A stretch of DNA of 36,668 nucleotides from Pseudomonadota bacterium (GTDB taxonomy: Bacteria; Desulfobacterota; Desulfarculia; Desulfarculales; Desulfarculaceae). Below are positions 11,668 to 18,322 of the stretch, piece after piece (positions within the stretch are counted from its first letter, which is position 1; each line of letters begins with the position of its first letter). The position numbers were made by a program, and so were the translations under genes. A model generated the notes under the pieces. That model did not search any database and was not told the origin of the DNA. It saw only the letters and a list, made by a program, of their open reading frames with translations. Location: NCBI GenBank assembly GCA_018819925.1, contig JAHJPG010000032.1, positions 1-36,668 on the forward strand, in the 5' to 3' direction.

Positions 11668-12741
11668 TTATTTTTTCTTGCCGCCGGTGTGCCACTCGGG
11701 CGGGGTGGCCACGCACTTGGAACCGGCCTGCTCCACGATCTGGGTGTACATCAACACCGCTTCCTTGGCCGGCTTGCCCTGCTTCTCCAGGGTGGCCACC
11801 CACTCGCGGGTGACGTTCTGGAAGCGGGCGAACCAACGCGCCTCCTCCTTGGGGGAAAGCGTATAGACCTTGACGCCCTTGGCCGCGATCTCTTTCATCA
11901 TCTGGGCGTAGGTCTTCTTGTCCAGACCGTGGGTGGTGGCGAAGGGGTTGCCCACCACGTCCTCGATGATCTTCTGCAGGTCCTTGGGAGTGCGGTCCCA
12001 GGACTTCTTGTTCATGACCACGCCCTCGGACACGCAGCCGAAGGTGGCCTGCACGCCGTACTTGGCCACTTCAAAGAGCTTGAAGGCCAAAACCAGCGGG
12101 GGGCAGGTGACCAGACCGTCGATGGTGCCGGTTTCCATGGCCAGGTACACGTCGCCCAAGGGCATGAACACGGGCTCGGCGCCCAGGGACTTGATGTAGT
12201 TGGTCTGCATGCCGCCGGGGGTGCGGATCTTCAGGCCCTTCAAGTCTTCCAGGGTATGCACCGGCTTGGTGGTCCACAGGAAGGCCTGGATGCAGCCGTT
12301 AAGCTCCAGCACCTTGACGTCCTTGAACTCCTTCTCCAGGGCCTTGGCGTACACCTTGTTGCCGATGTCCGCGGCCAAATCCTTGCCGTCCACCCAGGCG
12401 GCCATGGAAAGCACGTCGGTCAGCGGGAAACGGCCCGGGGTCCAGGTGGCGGTAAAATAGCCCATGTCAGACAGGCCGTTTTTGACGATGTCAAAGTGCT
12501 CGGGGCCCTTGCCCAATGCGCCGCCGGCGTAAAGGGTGTAGGTGATGCGGCCGTTGCTGCGCTTCTTGAGTTCCTCAAGCATGGGGATCCAAACCGTTTT
12601 CACCTCGCGGCTCACCGGCGGATGCCAGGTGGAGAACTTCAGGTGAATGGTCTTTTTCTCCTCGGCTTGAGCTCCGGTGGCGCCTCCCAGGCACAACAGC
12701 AGCGCCGCCAACAGGCAGAACAACCAGATGGTCTTTTTCAT
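11668..12741 (-). CDS. dctP: TRAP transporter periplasmic substrate-binding protein, DctP family
   Basis: This 357-residue exported protein captures the substrate for the TRAP permease. A Sec signal peptide is clear: MKKT, a Leu-rich core, then GAQA-EE as the cleavage region around residue 26. The mature protein has family landmarks: a LKFSTWHPP start, the YAGGALGKG stretch, and LKGLKIRTPGG, where the Arg normally salt-bridges a substrate carboxylate. The carboxylate preference fits nicotinate or a similar acid but is not specific to it. It is the first gene of the minus-strand operon, with an excellent ribosome-binding site (AAGGAGGG) just before the ATG. Expression is likely driven from the 12742-13280 divergent region. 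Being first, it may be made in excess over the permease, as is common. Confidence 0.94.
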   Translation of the reverse strand: MKKTIWLFCLLAALLLCLGGATGAQAEEKKTIHLKFSTWHPPVSREVKTVWIPMLEELKKRSNGRITYTLYAGGALGKGPEHFDIVKNGLSDMGYFTATWTPGRFPLTDVLSMAAWVDGKDLAADIGNKVYAKALEKEFKDVKVLELNGCIQAFLWTTKPVHTLEDLKGLKIRTPGGMQTNYIKSLGAEPVFMPLGDVYLAMETGTIDGLVTCPPLVLAFKLFEVAKYGVQATFGCVSEGVVMNKKSWDRTPKDLQKIIEDVVGNPFATTHGLDKKTYAQMMKEIAAKGVKVYTLSPKEEARWFARFQNVTREWVATLEKQGKPAKEAVLMYTQIVEQAGSKCVATPPEWHTGGKKK

Positions 12742-12917
12742 CGAAATAGCCCTCCTTAACCGATTGACATGGATGACGCGCCAGCCCCCGCGCCCCTAGG
12801 GACGCGCGTATAAGCGCACAATAAAACAGCCAATTCCAAGCAACTTATTTGTTTTTCCCGCTTCGCTTCATCTTGGCGTCCGATCCTCGTTTTCACCACA
12901 GGGCTAGTACTCAACCC

Positions 12918-12961
12918 TGATGTTAATATCTGCTTTAAATATTAAAATATAGTTAACATCA
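12918..12961. promoter_or_regulatory. Candidate operator: nested inverted repeats
   Basis: A perfect nine-base inverted repeat, TGATGTTAA at 12918-12926 and TTAACATCA at 12953-12961, is centred at about 12940. Inside it lies a second dyad, TTTAA at 12934-12938 and TTAAA at 12942-12946, with nearly the same centre. Centre-to-centre distance of the outer arms is 35 bases, between three and four helical turns. The position between two divergent operons, beside a gene for an XRE-cupin regulator, makes it a candidate binding site for that protein. The dyad is seen; its binding function is inference. Confidence 0.5.
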
Positions 12962-13179
12962 TTTGACCGTCAAGCTTTTTGTAGGCATGGTTCAGCCAAC
13001 CTGATTTTGCCCGTAAGTGGGTATCTGGCATATATTTATTATATATCAAGGCCTTATTCATTTTATTTTACGCGCGGCTTCAGGCGCGGCCCCAAAAAAC
13101 GGCTTTGGCCTCGTTCCCAACGGGGAATTGGCAAGGTTTCAATACCGTTATGACTTGCCATCCCCTCTCCTTTTTCTAC

Positions 13180-13208
13180 TTGACCGGACCAATTTTAATA
13201 GTTAGTAT
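13180..13208 (+). promoter_or_regulatory. Sigma-70 type promoter for the XRE-cupin/enamidase operon
   Basis: TTGACC at 13180-13185 and TAGTAT at 13203-13208 are separated by exactly 17 bases. They match the -35 consensus at five of six and the -10 consensus at four of six positions. The stretch around and after the -10 is AT-rich. Initiation near 13215 would leave a leader of about 65 bases before the regulator start. No competing promoter is visible on this strand closer to the gene. Confidence 0.55.
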
Positions 13209-13280
13209 ATTTTTTAATTTATATTTAAGTCTGCGGCTGCGTCAAGCGGTTTTTGAGTTCTGAGGGAGTTCTTAAGGATT

Positions 13281-13826
13281 TTGGAAACACTCGGCAGCAA
13301 ACTAAAGGCATTGAGGCTGGCCAAAAGTCTCACCCTGCAACAGGTGGCCAGCCAGGCCCAGTGCACGGCGGCGCATCTGTCGCAGATAGAGAACGACAAG
13401 GCCTCTCCCTCCATAGCGACACTAAAGAAAATAGCCGCGGTCCTGGAAGCCAGGATCGTGGATTTTTTTGACGACGAAACCGAAGACGATCCCGTGGTGT
13501 TGGACCCATCCCAATGGGTGCAGGTGAGCCTGCCCCGCTGGAAAGCGGACATCAGGCAAATGGTCCGCATGGTCAAACACCGCCACATGCAACCATTTTA
13601 CACCGTGATCCAGCCTGGTGGCGGCACTCGGGAAAATTATCACCACATGGGCGAGGAATTTGGCCTGGTGCTGGAAGGACAGCTTACCTTGCGCTTGGGC
13701 GATGATATCCATCAGGTGCCTGCCGGTTCCTCCTTCTACTACTCCTCCAATCAACCCCACGCCTGGACCAACGATGGTAAAAAACCTTGCCGGGTGGTGT
13801 GGGTGGTTACACCCCCTAGCTGGTAA
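13281..13826 (+). CDS. XRE-family transcriptional regulator with C-terminal cupin domain
   Basis: This 181-residue regulator has an N-terminal lambda-repressor type helix-turn-helix at about residues 5-62 (LQQVASQAQ, AAHLSQIENDKASPS). A cupin_2 sensor domain at about 105-181 shows EEFGLVLEGQLTLRLGD and SSNQPHAWTNDG, with His residues that may bind a metal. XRE-cupin proteins usually control nearby catabolic genes, with the ligand bound in the cupin barrel. The start is uncertain. TTG at 13281 fits the family N-terminus, but the AAGGA at 13274-13278 is only two bases away; an ATT at 13278 or CTG at 13260 are weaker options. It lies 27 bases before the enamidase gene, in the same direction, and divergent from the TRAP operon. 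It is the obvious local regulator of both. Confidence 0.9.
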   Translation: METLGSKLKALRLAKSLTLQQVASQAQCTAAHLSQIENDKASPSIATLKKIAAVLEARIVDFFDDETEDDPVVLDPSQWVQVSLPRWKADIRQMVRMVKHRHMQPFYTVIQPGGGTRENYHHMGEEFGLVLEGQLTLRLGDDIHQVPAGSSFYYSSNQPHAWTNDGKKPCRVVWVVTPPSW

Positions 13827-13853
13827 GGGCATTTCAGAAATGGAGCATATTAA

Positions 13854-15011
13854 ATGAGCTCGATATTGGTAAAAAACGTGGGGCTTATGCTTAGCGGCGA
13901 AGTTGAAAACCCCATTCTGGAAGCGGACAGCCTGGTCATAGCCGACGGCCTGATACAAGAGGTCGGCTCCGGCCTCGGCGCTCCCCAAGGCGCCACGGTG
14001 ATCGACGCCCAGGGCGCGGCGGTCACTCCCGGCCTCATCGACTCCCACTGCCACGTGGTCCTGGGCGACTGGACCCCCCGGCAACAAATGATGAATTTTC
14101 TGGACTCCTCCCTGCACGGCGGAGTGACCACCTCCATCAGCGCCGGAGAGGTGCACCTGCCCGGCCGCCCCAAGGATGCCCTGGGCGCCAAATGCCTGGC
14201 CATCGTGGCCGCCAAGAGTTGGGCCGTGGTGCGCCCCGGCGGAATGAAGGTCTTGGGCGGAGCCCTTATCTTGGAAAAGGGCCTCACCGAGGCTGACATC
14301 GAAGAGTGCGCCCAGGCCGGAGTCAAGGTGATCGGCGAAGTGGGGCTGGGCTCGGTGAAGGAGCCGGCCGAGGCGGCGGAGATGGTGGCCTGGGCCAAGG
14401 CCCGGGGCATGACCGTGATGATGCACACCGGCGGCACCTCCATACCCGGGTCATCGGTGGTGGGGGCCGAGCAGATCATCGCCACGGGGCCCTCGGTGGC
14501 CAGCCATATCAACGGCGGCCCCACCGCGGTCAGCCTGGACGAGGCCAAGCGCATCATCGACCAGACCGACATCGCCATCGAGATCGTCCAGTGCGGCAAC
14601 ATGCGGCGCGCCGCCGAGGTGGCCCGCTACATGGATGAAACCAAGCAGTGGGACCGGGTGATCTTCGGCAACGACGCACCCAGCGGCACCGGAGTGGTCA
14701 CCCTGGGCATCCTGCGCAACATGGCCCTGGTGGCCAGCCTGGGCGGGGTGGCCCCGGAGCTTACCGTGGCCATGGCCAGCGGCAACACCGCCAAGCTCTA
14801 CGGCCTCAACCGGGGCCGCATCGCCGCCGGCCTGGAAGCGGACCTGGTGTTCATGGACACCCCCATCGGCTCTCCGGGCAACGACGTGTTGGGAGCCCTG
14901 GCCGAAGGCGACACTCCGGGCATCAGCATGATCCTGATCGACGGCAAGGTGGTGGTCAAGGTAAGCCGCAACACCCCGCCGGCGATGCGCAAGGCCCAGG
15001 TGGTCTCTTAA
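13854..15011 (+). CDS. ena: Enamidase (amidohydrolase family)
   Basis: Predicted reaction: hydrolysis of 1,4,5,6-tetrahydro-6-oxonicotinate to 2-formylglutarate and ammonia, by a cytosolic binuclear metal enzyme. The 385-residue length equals my recollection of the E. barkeri enamidase, and the resemblance runs end to end. Shared stretches include LHGGVTT, GRPKDA, ALILEKGLTE, MHTGGTSIPGSS, SHINGGPTA, VIFGNDAPSGTG, LGILRNM and SRNTPPA. The expected metal ligands are present in order: H65 and H67 (HxH), E162, H191, H218 and D274. The E. barkeri enzyme is described as an Fe-Zn member of the amidohydrolase family. A GGAG ribosome-binding site precedes the ATG. It follows the regulator closely and the AA_synth gene comes 30 bases later. 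This is the best diagnostic gene of the cluster. Confidence 0.92.
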   Translation: MSSILVKNVGLMLSGEVENPILEADSLVIADGLIQEVGSGLGAPQGATVIDAQGAAVTPGLIDSHCHVVLGDWTPRQQMMNFLDSSLHGGVTTSISAGEVHLPGRPKDALGAKCLAIVAAKSWAVVRPGGMKVLGGALILEKGLTEADIEECAQAGVKVIGEVGLGSVKEPAEAAEMVAWAKARGMTVMMHTGGTSIPGSSVVGAEQIIATGPSVASHINGGPTAVSLDEAKRIIDQTDIAIEIVQCGNMRRAAEVARYMDETKQWDRVIFGNDAPSGTGVVTLGILRNMALVASLGGVAPELTVAMASGNTAKLYGLNRGRIAAGLEADLVFMDTPIGSPGNDVLGALAEGDTPGISMILIDGKVVVKVSRNTPPAMRKAQVVS

Positions 15012-15041
15012 TTCATTGTCCATTCGCGAGGAGATTTGAGC

Positions 15042-15620
15042 ATGCAAATCCGCAAGCTGGTAACCATAGTGGAGGAAACCTTGCAGGAGGCGGGCAAGCA
15101 AGTCAAGCCGGCCACCCGCAAAGCCGCTGCCATCGCGGTGATCAAAAACCCCTTTGCCCATGAATACGCCGAGGACCTCAGCCAACTGATGGAAATTGGC
15201 GAAGAGTTGGGCGGCATGTTGGGCAACAAGGCCCGCGAGGCCCTGGGCATCGCCCCCGAGCAGTGCGAGAGCTACGGCAAGGCGGCCATCGTGGGTCTTA
15301 AGGGCGAGTTGGAGCACGGCGGGGCCATCCTGCACCCCAAGCTGGGCGCCCCATTCCGCAAGGCCTTGGGCCGTGGCCTGGCCTTGATCCCCTCGGTTAA
15401 AAAACGCGGCCCGGCCGGTTGCACCATCGACGTGCCCCTGAACCACAAGGACGCGGCATTTATCCGCTCCCACTTTGACGGCATGACCGTGAGCGTTGAA
15501 GACGCGCCCATGCCCGACGAGATACTGGTGGCCCTGGTGGTCACCGACTCGGGCCGCCCCCTGCCCCGCATCGGCGGCCTTACCAAAGAAGACGCAAAGT
15601 ACGAGGACGGCCTTCGCTAG
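15042..15620 (+). CDS. AA_synth family (DUF1185, pfam06684) protein
   Basis: This 192-residue protein matches the family labelled amino acid synthesis (DUF1185), whose members have structures but no firm activity. Recognisable stretches are IRKLVTIVEETLQEAGK at the N-terminus, NPFAHEYAEDL, the AIVGLKGELEHGGAILHP segment, and the GRPLPRIGGLTKED C-terminus. The ATG at 15042, eight bases after GAGGAG, is preferred over a TTG six bases upstream. It lies between enamidase and aldehyde dehydrogenase, so it probably acts on, or protects, an early ring-opened or reduced intermediate. It could for example hydrolyse or isomerise a lactam. That role is speculation. Soluble, with no signal peptide or membrane segment. 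Confidence 0.85.
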   Translation: MQIRKLVTIVEETLQEAGKQVKPATRKAAAIAVIKNPFAHEYAEDLSQLMEIGEELGGMLGNKAREALGIAPEQCESYGKAAIVGLKGELEHGGAILHPKLGAPFRKALGRGLALIPSVKKRGPAGCTIDVPLNHKDAAFIRSHFDGMTVSVEDAPMPDEILVALVVTDSGRPLPRIGGLTKEDAKYEDGLR

Positions 15621-15658
15621 GGCCGAACCCGCAAACATTTAGTTAGGAGGGGCCTGCC

Positions 15659-17149
15659 ATGGCCATACTACCCGAAGTCAAGAGCCATTACGGCCGCCTG
15701 AAGCTTCTCATCGGCGGCGAGTGGGTGGAATCGAAGTCCGACATCATAAACAAAACCACCAACCCGGCCACGGGGGTGGAGATAGCCGAGTTCCCCACCG
15801 CCACCAAACAAGAGGCACGGGCGGCGGTGGAGGCGGCCCAGCAGGGCTTCGAGGCCATGAAGGGCATCGCCCTGCGCGAGCGGGCCCGCATGCTCTTTGA
15901 CATGCGCCAGATATTCGACCGCGAAGCCGACACCCTCAGCCGGGTGCTTACCCAGGACCACGGCCGCACCTTCAAAGAGGCCGCGGGCTCGGTGCGCCGC
16001 TCCATCGAGAACATCGAGTCCGCCTGCTCCGCCGCCTACGGCATGGCCGCGCGCAACGAGCACATCGACAACCTGGCGGGCGGCATCGACATGTGGCTGA
16101 CCTGGGAGCCGTTGGGGCCCTTCCTCATCGTCACCCCGGGCAACATTCCCATGCACGCCTGGAGCTCCTTTGTGCCCTACGCCCTGGCGGCAGGCTGCTC
16201 GGTGGTGGTGAGCCCCTCGCGCCAGGACCCGGTGGCCGCCGAGTACATGAGCAAGGTGGCCCTGGAGGCCGGCTTCCCGGCGGGCGCCATCAACCTGATC
16301 CACGGCGGCCGGGATGTGAACAGCTACATCCTGGAGCAAAAGGAGATCGAGGGCATCGGCTTCATCGGCTCCACCGGAGCGGGCCTGGATCTTTTCGCCC
16401 AGTGCGGCAAACTGGGCAAGACCAGCAGCCTCAACGGCAACGGCAAGAACACCGTGGTGATCATGCCCGACGCGGACATTGACTCCTGCCCGGCCTACGT
16501 GCGCCAAGGCTGCTTCGGGATGACCGGACAGCGCTGCCTGGGCTCTGACAACGTGGTGATCATGGGCGACAAGGCCCGTTACGAAGAAGTCAAGCAGGCC
16601 CTGGTGGCCAACGCGGCCTCCATGAAACTGGGCTACGGCCTGGACGAGTCGGTCACCATGGGCCCCTATGCCACCCCGGCGGGCCGCGACAAGGTTTGGG
16701 CCTGGGTGGAGCGCGGCCTGGCCGAGGGCGCCAAGATGGTGCTGGACGGCCGCACCATGCTTCCGGCGGACTACCCCGACGGCTACTTCATGGGCCCCAC
16801 CATCCTGGAAGACGCCGACATAGACATGGATATTTGCAAGGAGGAGGCCTTTGGCGCGGTGGCGGCCCTTATCCGGGCGGACAGCCTGGAGCAGGTCATC
16901 GGCTGGATCAATTCCAAGACCGACCTGGGGCACAGCGCCTGCATCATGACCGCCAGCGGAGCCAACGCCCGCAAGTTCGCCCGCGAAGTCAACGTGGGCA
17001 ACGTGGGCATCAACGTTGGCGTGCCCCAGCCCTACGCCTTCTTCCCCTTGGGCTCCAAGCGCAAGAGCTTCCTGGGCGCGGCCAAGTCCCGCATGGCTTC
17101 CATGCGCCTGTTCCTGGACGAAAGGACCGTCACCGCCCGCTGGGTGTAG
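15659..17149 (+). CDS. Aldehyde dehydrogenase, methylmalonate-semialdehyde dehydrogenase-like
   Basis: This 496-residue NAD-dependent aldehyde dehydrogenase has the catalytic Cys at C293 (GMTGQRCLGSD). It has the cofactor-site stretches IVTPGNIPMHAW near 157-168 and GFIGSTGAG near 234-242. The usual general-base Glu of the ELGGK motif is missing; the equivalent segment reads SLNGNGKNTVVIMPDAD, with Asn at 259. Loss of that Glu and the PDAD segment resemble methylmalonate-semialdehyde dehydrogenases, which are CoA-acylating and decarboxylating. Its likely substrate here is 2-formylglutarate from the enamidase, or glutarate semialdehyde formed by decarboxylation. The product would be glutaryl-CoA or glutarate. 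An AGGAGGGG ribosome-binding site precedes the ATG. It is the last gene before a strong terminator. The family is certain; CoA dependence is inferred. Confidence 0.9.
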   Translation: MAILPEVKSHYGRLKLLIGGEWVESKSDIINKTTNPATGVEIAEFPTATKQEARAAVEAAQQGFEAMKGIALRERARMLFDMRQIFDREADTLSRVLTQDHGRTFKEAAGSVRRSIENIESACSAAYGMAARNEHIDNLAGGIDMWLTWEPLGPFLIVTPGNIPMHAWSSFVPYALAAGCSVVVSPSRQDPVAAEYMSKVALEAGFPAGAINLIHGGRDVNSYILEQKEIEGIGFIGSTGAGLDLFAQCGKLGKTSSLNGNGKNTVVIMPDADIDSCPAYVRQGCFGMTGQRCLGSDNVVIMGDKARYEEVKQALVANAASMKLGYGLDESVTMGPYATPAGRDKVWAWVERGLAEGAKMVLDGRTMLPADYPDGYFMGPTILEDADIDMDICKEEAFGAVAALIRADSLEQVIGWINSKTDLGHSACIMTASGANARKFAREVNVGNVGINVGVPQPYAFFPLGSKRKSFLGAAKSRMASMRLFLDERTVTARWV

Positions 17150-17185
17150 CAACAAGCTCCTGATCTAAACCGTTGCCTTATCATG

Positions 17186-17217
17186 GGCCCTTCCCTTCGC
17201 GGGAAGGGCCTTTTTTT
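17186..17217 (+). terminator. Rho-independent terminator after the aldehyde dehydrogenase gene
   Basis: A perfect ten-base stem, GGCCCTTCCC at 17186-17195 and GGGAAGGGCC at 17201-17210, encloses a five-base loop and is followed directly by seven T residues. It closes the regulator-enamidase-aldehyde dehydrogenase operon and separates it from the flavodoxin gene. Confidence 0.95.
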
Positions 17218-17298
17218 CTTCCGGCATTGTCACCAGCACCCGCCCATGGCCTAATATTAAATGGAGCGCTTATTGGTATTCAATCAAGGAGAACCGCC

Positions 17299-17865
17299 AT
17301 GGCCGAGGTTTTGATCGTATACGCCACCGACCACAAGGGCACCTTGAGGCTGGCCGAGGCCCTGGCCCAGGGCGTGGAGTCGGTTCAGGGCTGCACGGCC
17401 AAGCTCAAGACAGCCGAGGAGGCCGTGGCCGATGACGTCTTGGCCGCGGACGCCCTTGTGCTGGGCACACCGGTGCATATGGGCTGCATGGACTGGCGGG
17501 TGAAAAAATTCATTGACCAGCATTGCGCCGGGTTGTGGATGGGCGACAAGGTGGTGGGCAAGGTGGGCGGCGTATTCGCCTGCGGCTCGGGCTACGGCGG
17601 CGCGGGCGGCGGCTGCGAACTGACCATGTTGGCCATGCTAAACAACCTGGCCGAGCTGGGCCTGGTCCTGGTTCCCTTGCCCAAAAACTCGCTGGGTTAC
17701 GCTCAGGGCGGCTTGCAGTGGGGACCCTACGGCCGGGCCCACAACGAGGACCTTTCGCCCATTGAGGGCGGCCTGCCCGCCGAGCGCGCCCAGGCCGCCA
17801 GGCAGCATGGCAAAAACATCGCCCGGGTGGCCCAGGCCCTGGCCGGCAAGGCCATTTTCGGTTAG
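17299..17865 (+). CDS. Flavodoxin-like / WrbA-type flavoprotein
   Basis: This 188-residue protein has a flavodoxin-like fold: the N-terminal FMN phosphate loop VYATDHKGTLRLAEAL, the second loop GTPVHMGCMDWRVKKF, and a third region FACGSGYGGAGGGCE. It resembles WrbA-type quinone reductases and flavodoxin-domain proteins more than short electron-carrier flavodoxins. The ATG at 17299 with AAGGAGAA upstream is chosen; the open frame extends back to 17173 but that part overlaps the terminator. It is separated from the nicotinate operon by the terminator, so co-regulation is unlikely, although a flavin electron carrier could in principle serve the reductase. The following gene starts 20 bases downstream. 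Confidence 0.85.
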   Translation: MAEVLIVYATDHKGTLRLAEALAQGVESVQGCTAKLKTAEEAVADDVLAADALVLGTPVHMGCMDWRVKKFIDQHCAGLWMGDKVVGKVGGVFACGSGYGGAGGGCELTMLAMLNNLAELGLVLVPLPKNSLGYAQGGLQWGPYGRAHNEDLSPIEGGLPAERAQAARQHGKNIARVAQALAGKAIFG

Positions 17866-17885
17866 TCCGATCCGAGGAGATGAAT

Positions 17886-18314
17886 ATGAGTGACACGGAC
17901 GCGGTGAAGGAGTTCGCCCGGCGGGTTGGCATGTCAGCCCGGGAGGCGGAATCGATCGCCCAGGATGACCCCCGGGCCCGCTACATAAAACGAATTGGCG
18001 AGGCCGCATCCCGCTACAGCATAGTGGCGGAGGTGGTGTCCTCGGTGGCCTGCAACACCGGCTACCGCCCGGGCGACCGTTTCGTGATGGACGTGAACGG
18101 CAATTTCATCAGCAAGCTGTGCCCCAAGCGGATGTGCGTCTATCTGGTGGGGCAACTCACGGTTCCGGCGGCCCTGATAAACGAGCGCCTAAGCGAGGGC
18201 CTTGATCCCAACCAATTCCACTTCATGCGCCAGGTCGCCTGCACCGACTGCGGGGTGGAGCGCGAGGGCTACGGCCAGGTGGGGCTGAAGGTGTCGGTAA
18301 GGCCGCGCGCCTGA
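17886..18314 (+). CDS. TIGR04076-like uncharacterised protein
   Basis: This 142-residue protein has an N-terminal part (about 1-45) reminiscent of a proto-chlorophyllide reductase 57 kDa-type helical domain (EFARRVGMSAREAESIA). The remainder contains CNTGYRPGDRFVMD, LCPKRMCVYL and QVACTDCGVE. The spaced cysteines and the GYRPGDRF stretch resemble the TIGR04076 family, whose function is unknown. The cysteine pairs could bind a metal. The second ATG (17886) is preferred over the first (17880), because GAGGAG ends right at the first. It is probably co-transcribed with the flavodoxin gene. I do not recognise a function. Confidence 0.65.
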   Translation: MSDTDAVKEFARRVGMSAREAESIAQDDPRARYIKRIGEAASRYSIVAEVVSSVACNTGYRPGDRFVMDVNGNFISKLCPKRMCVYLVGQLTVPAALINERLSEGLDPNQFHFMRQVACTDCGVEREGYGQVGLKVSVRPRA

Positions 18315-18322
18315 ACCGGAAC

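Larger units (their letters stand above)
12742..13280. promoter_or_regulatory. Divergent regulatory region between TRAP/nicotinate operon and regulator/enamidase operon
   Basis: This 539-base gap is markedly more AT-rich than its surroundings, especially 12915-13060 and 13190-13230. It separates dctP on the minus strand from the XRE-cupin gene on the plus strand. It contains a nested dyad near 12940 and a good sigma-70 type promoter at 13180-13208, listed separately. The dctP side carries the AAGGAGGG ribosome-binding site near 12750. A short open frame at 13017-13205 lacks a ribosome-binding site and codon character, so it is not annotated as a gene. No RNA gene is visible. Confidence 0.7.

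Noticed and set aside
12740-12917. Sigma-54 promoter for the dctP operon
   Set aside because: A GG-N12-GC arrangement near 12820 has the wrong spacing (10 expected); no convincing minus-strand promoter was assigned.
13017-13205. 62-codon frame in the divergent regulatory region
   Set aside because: No ribosome-binding site, composition unlike the neighbours, and it runs through the promoter at 13180-13208.
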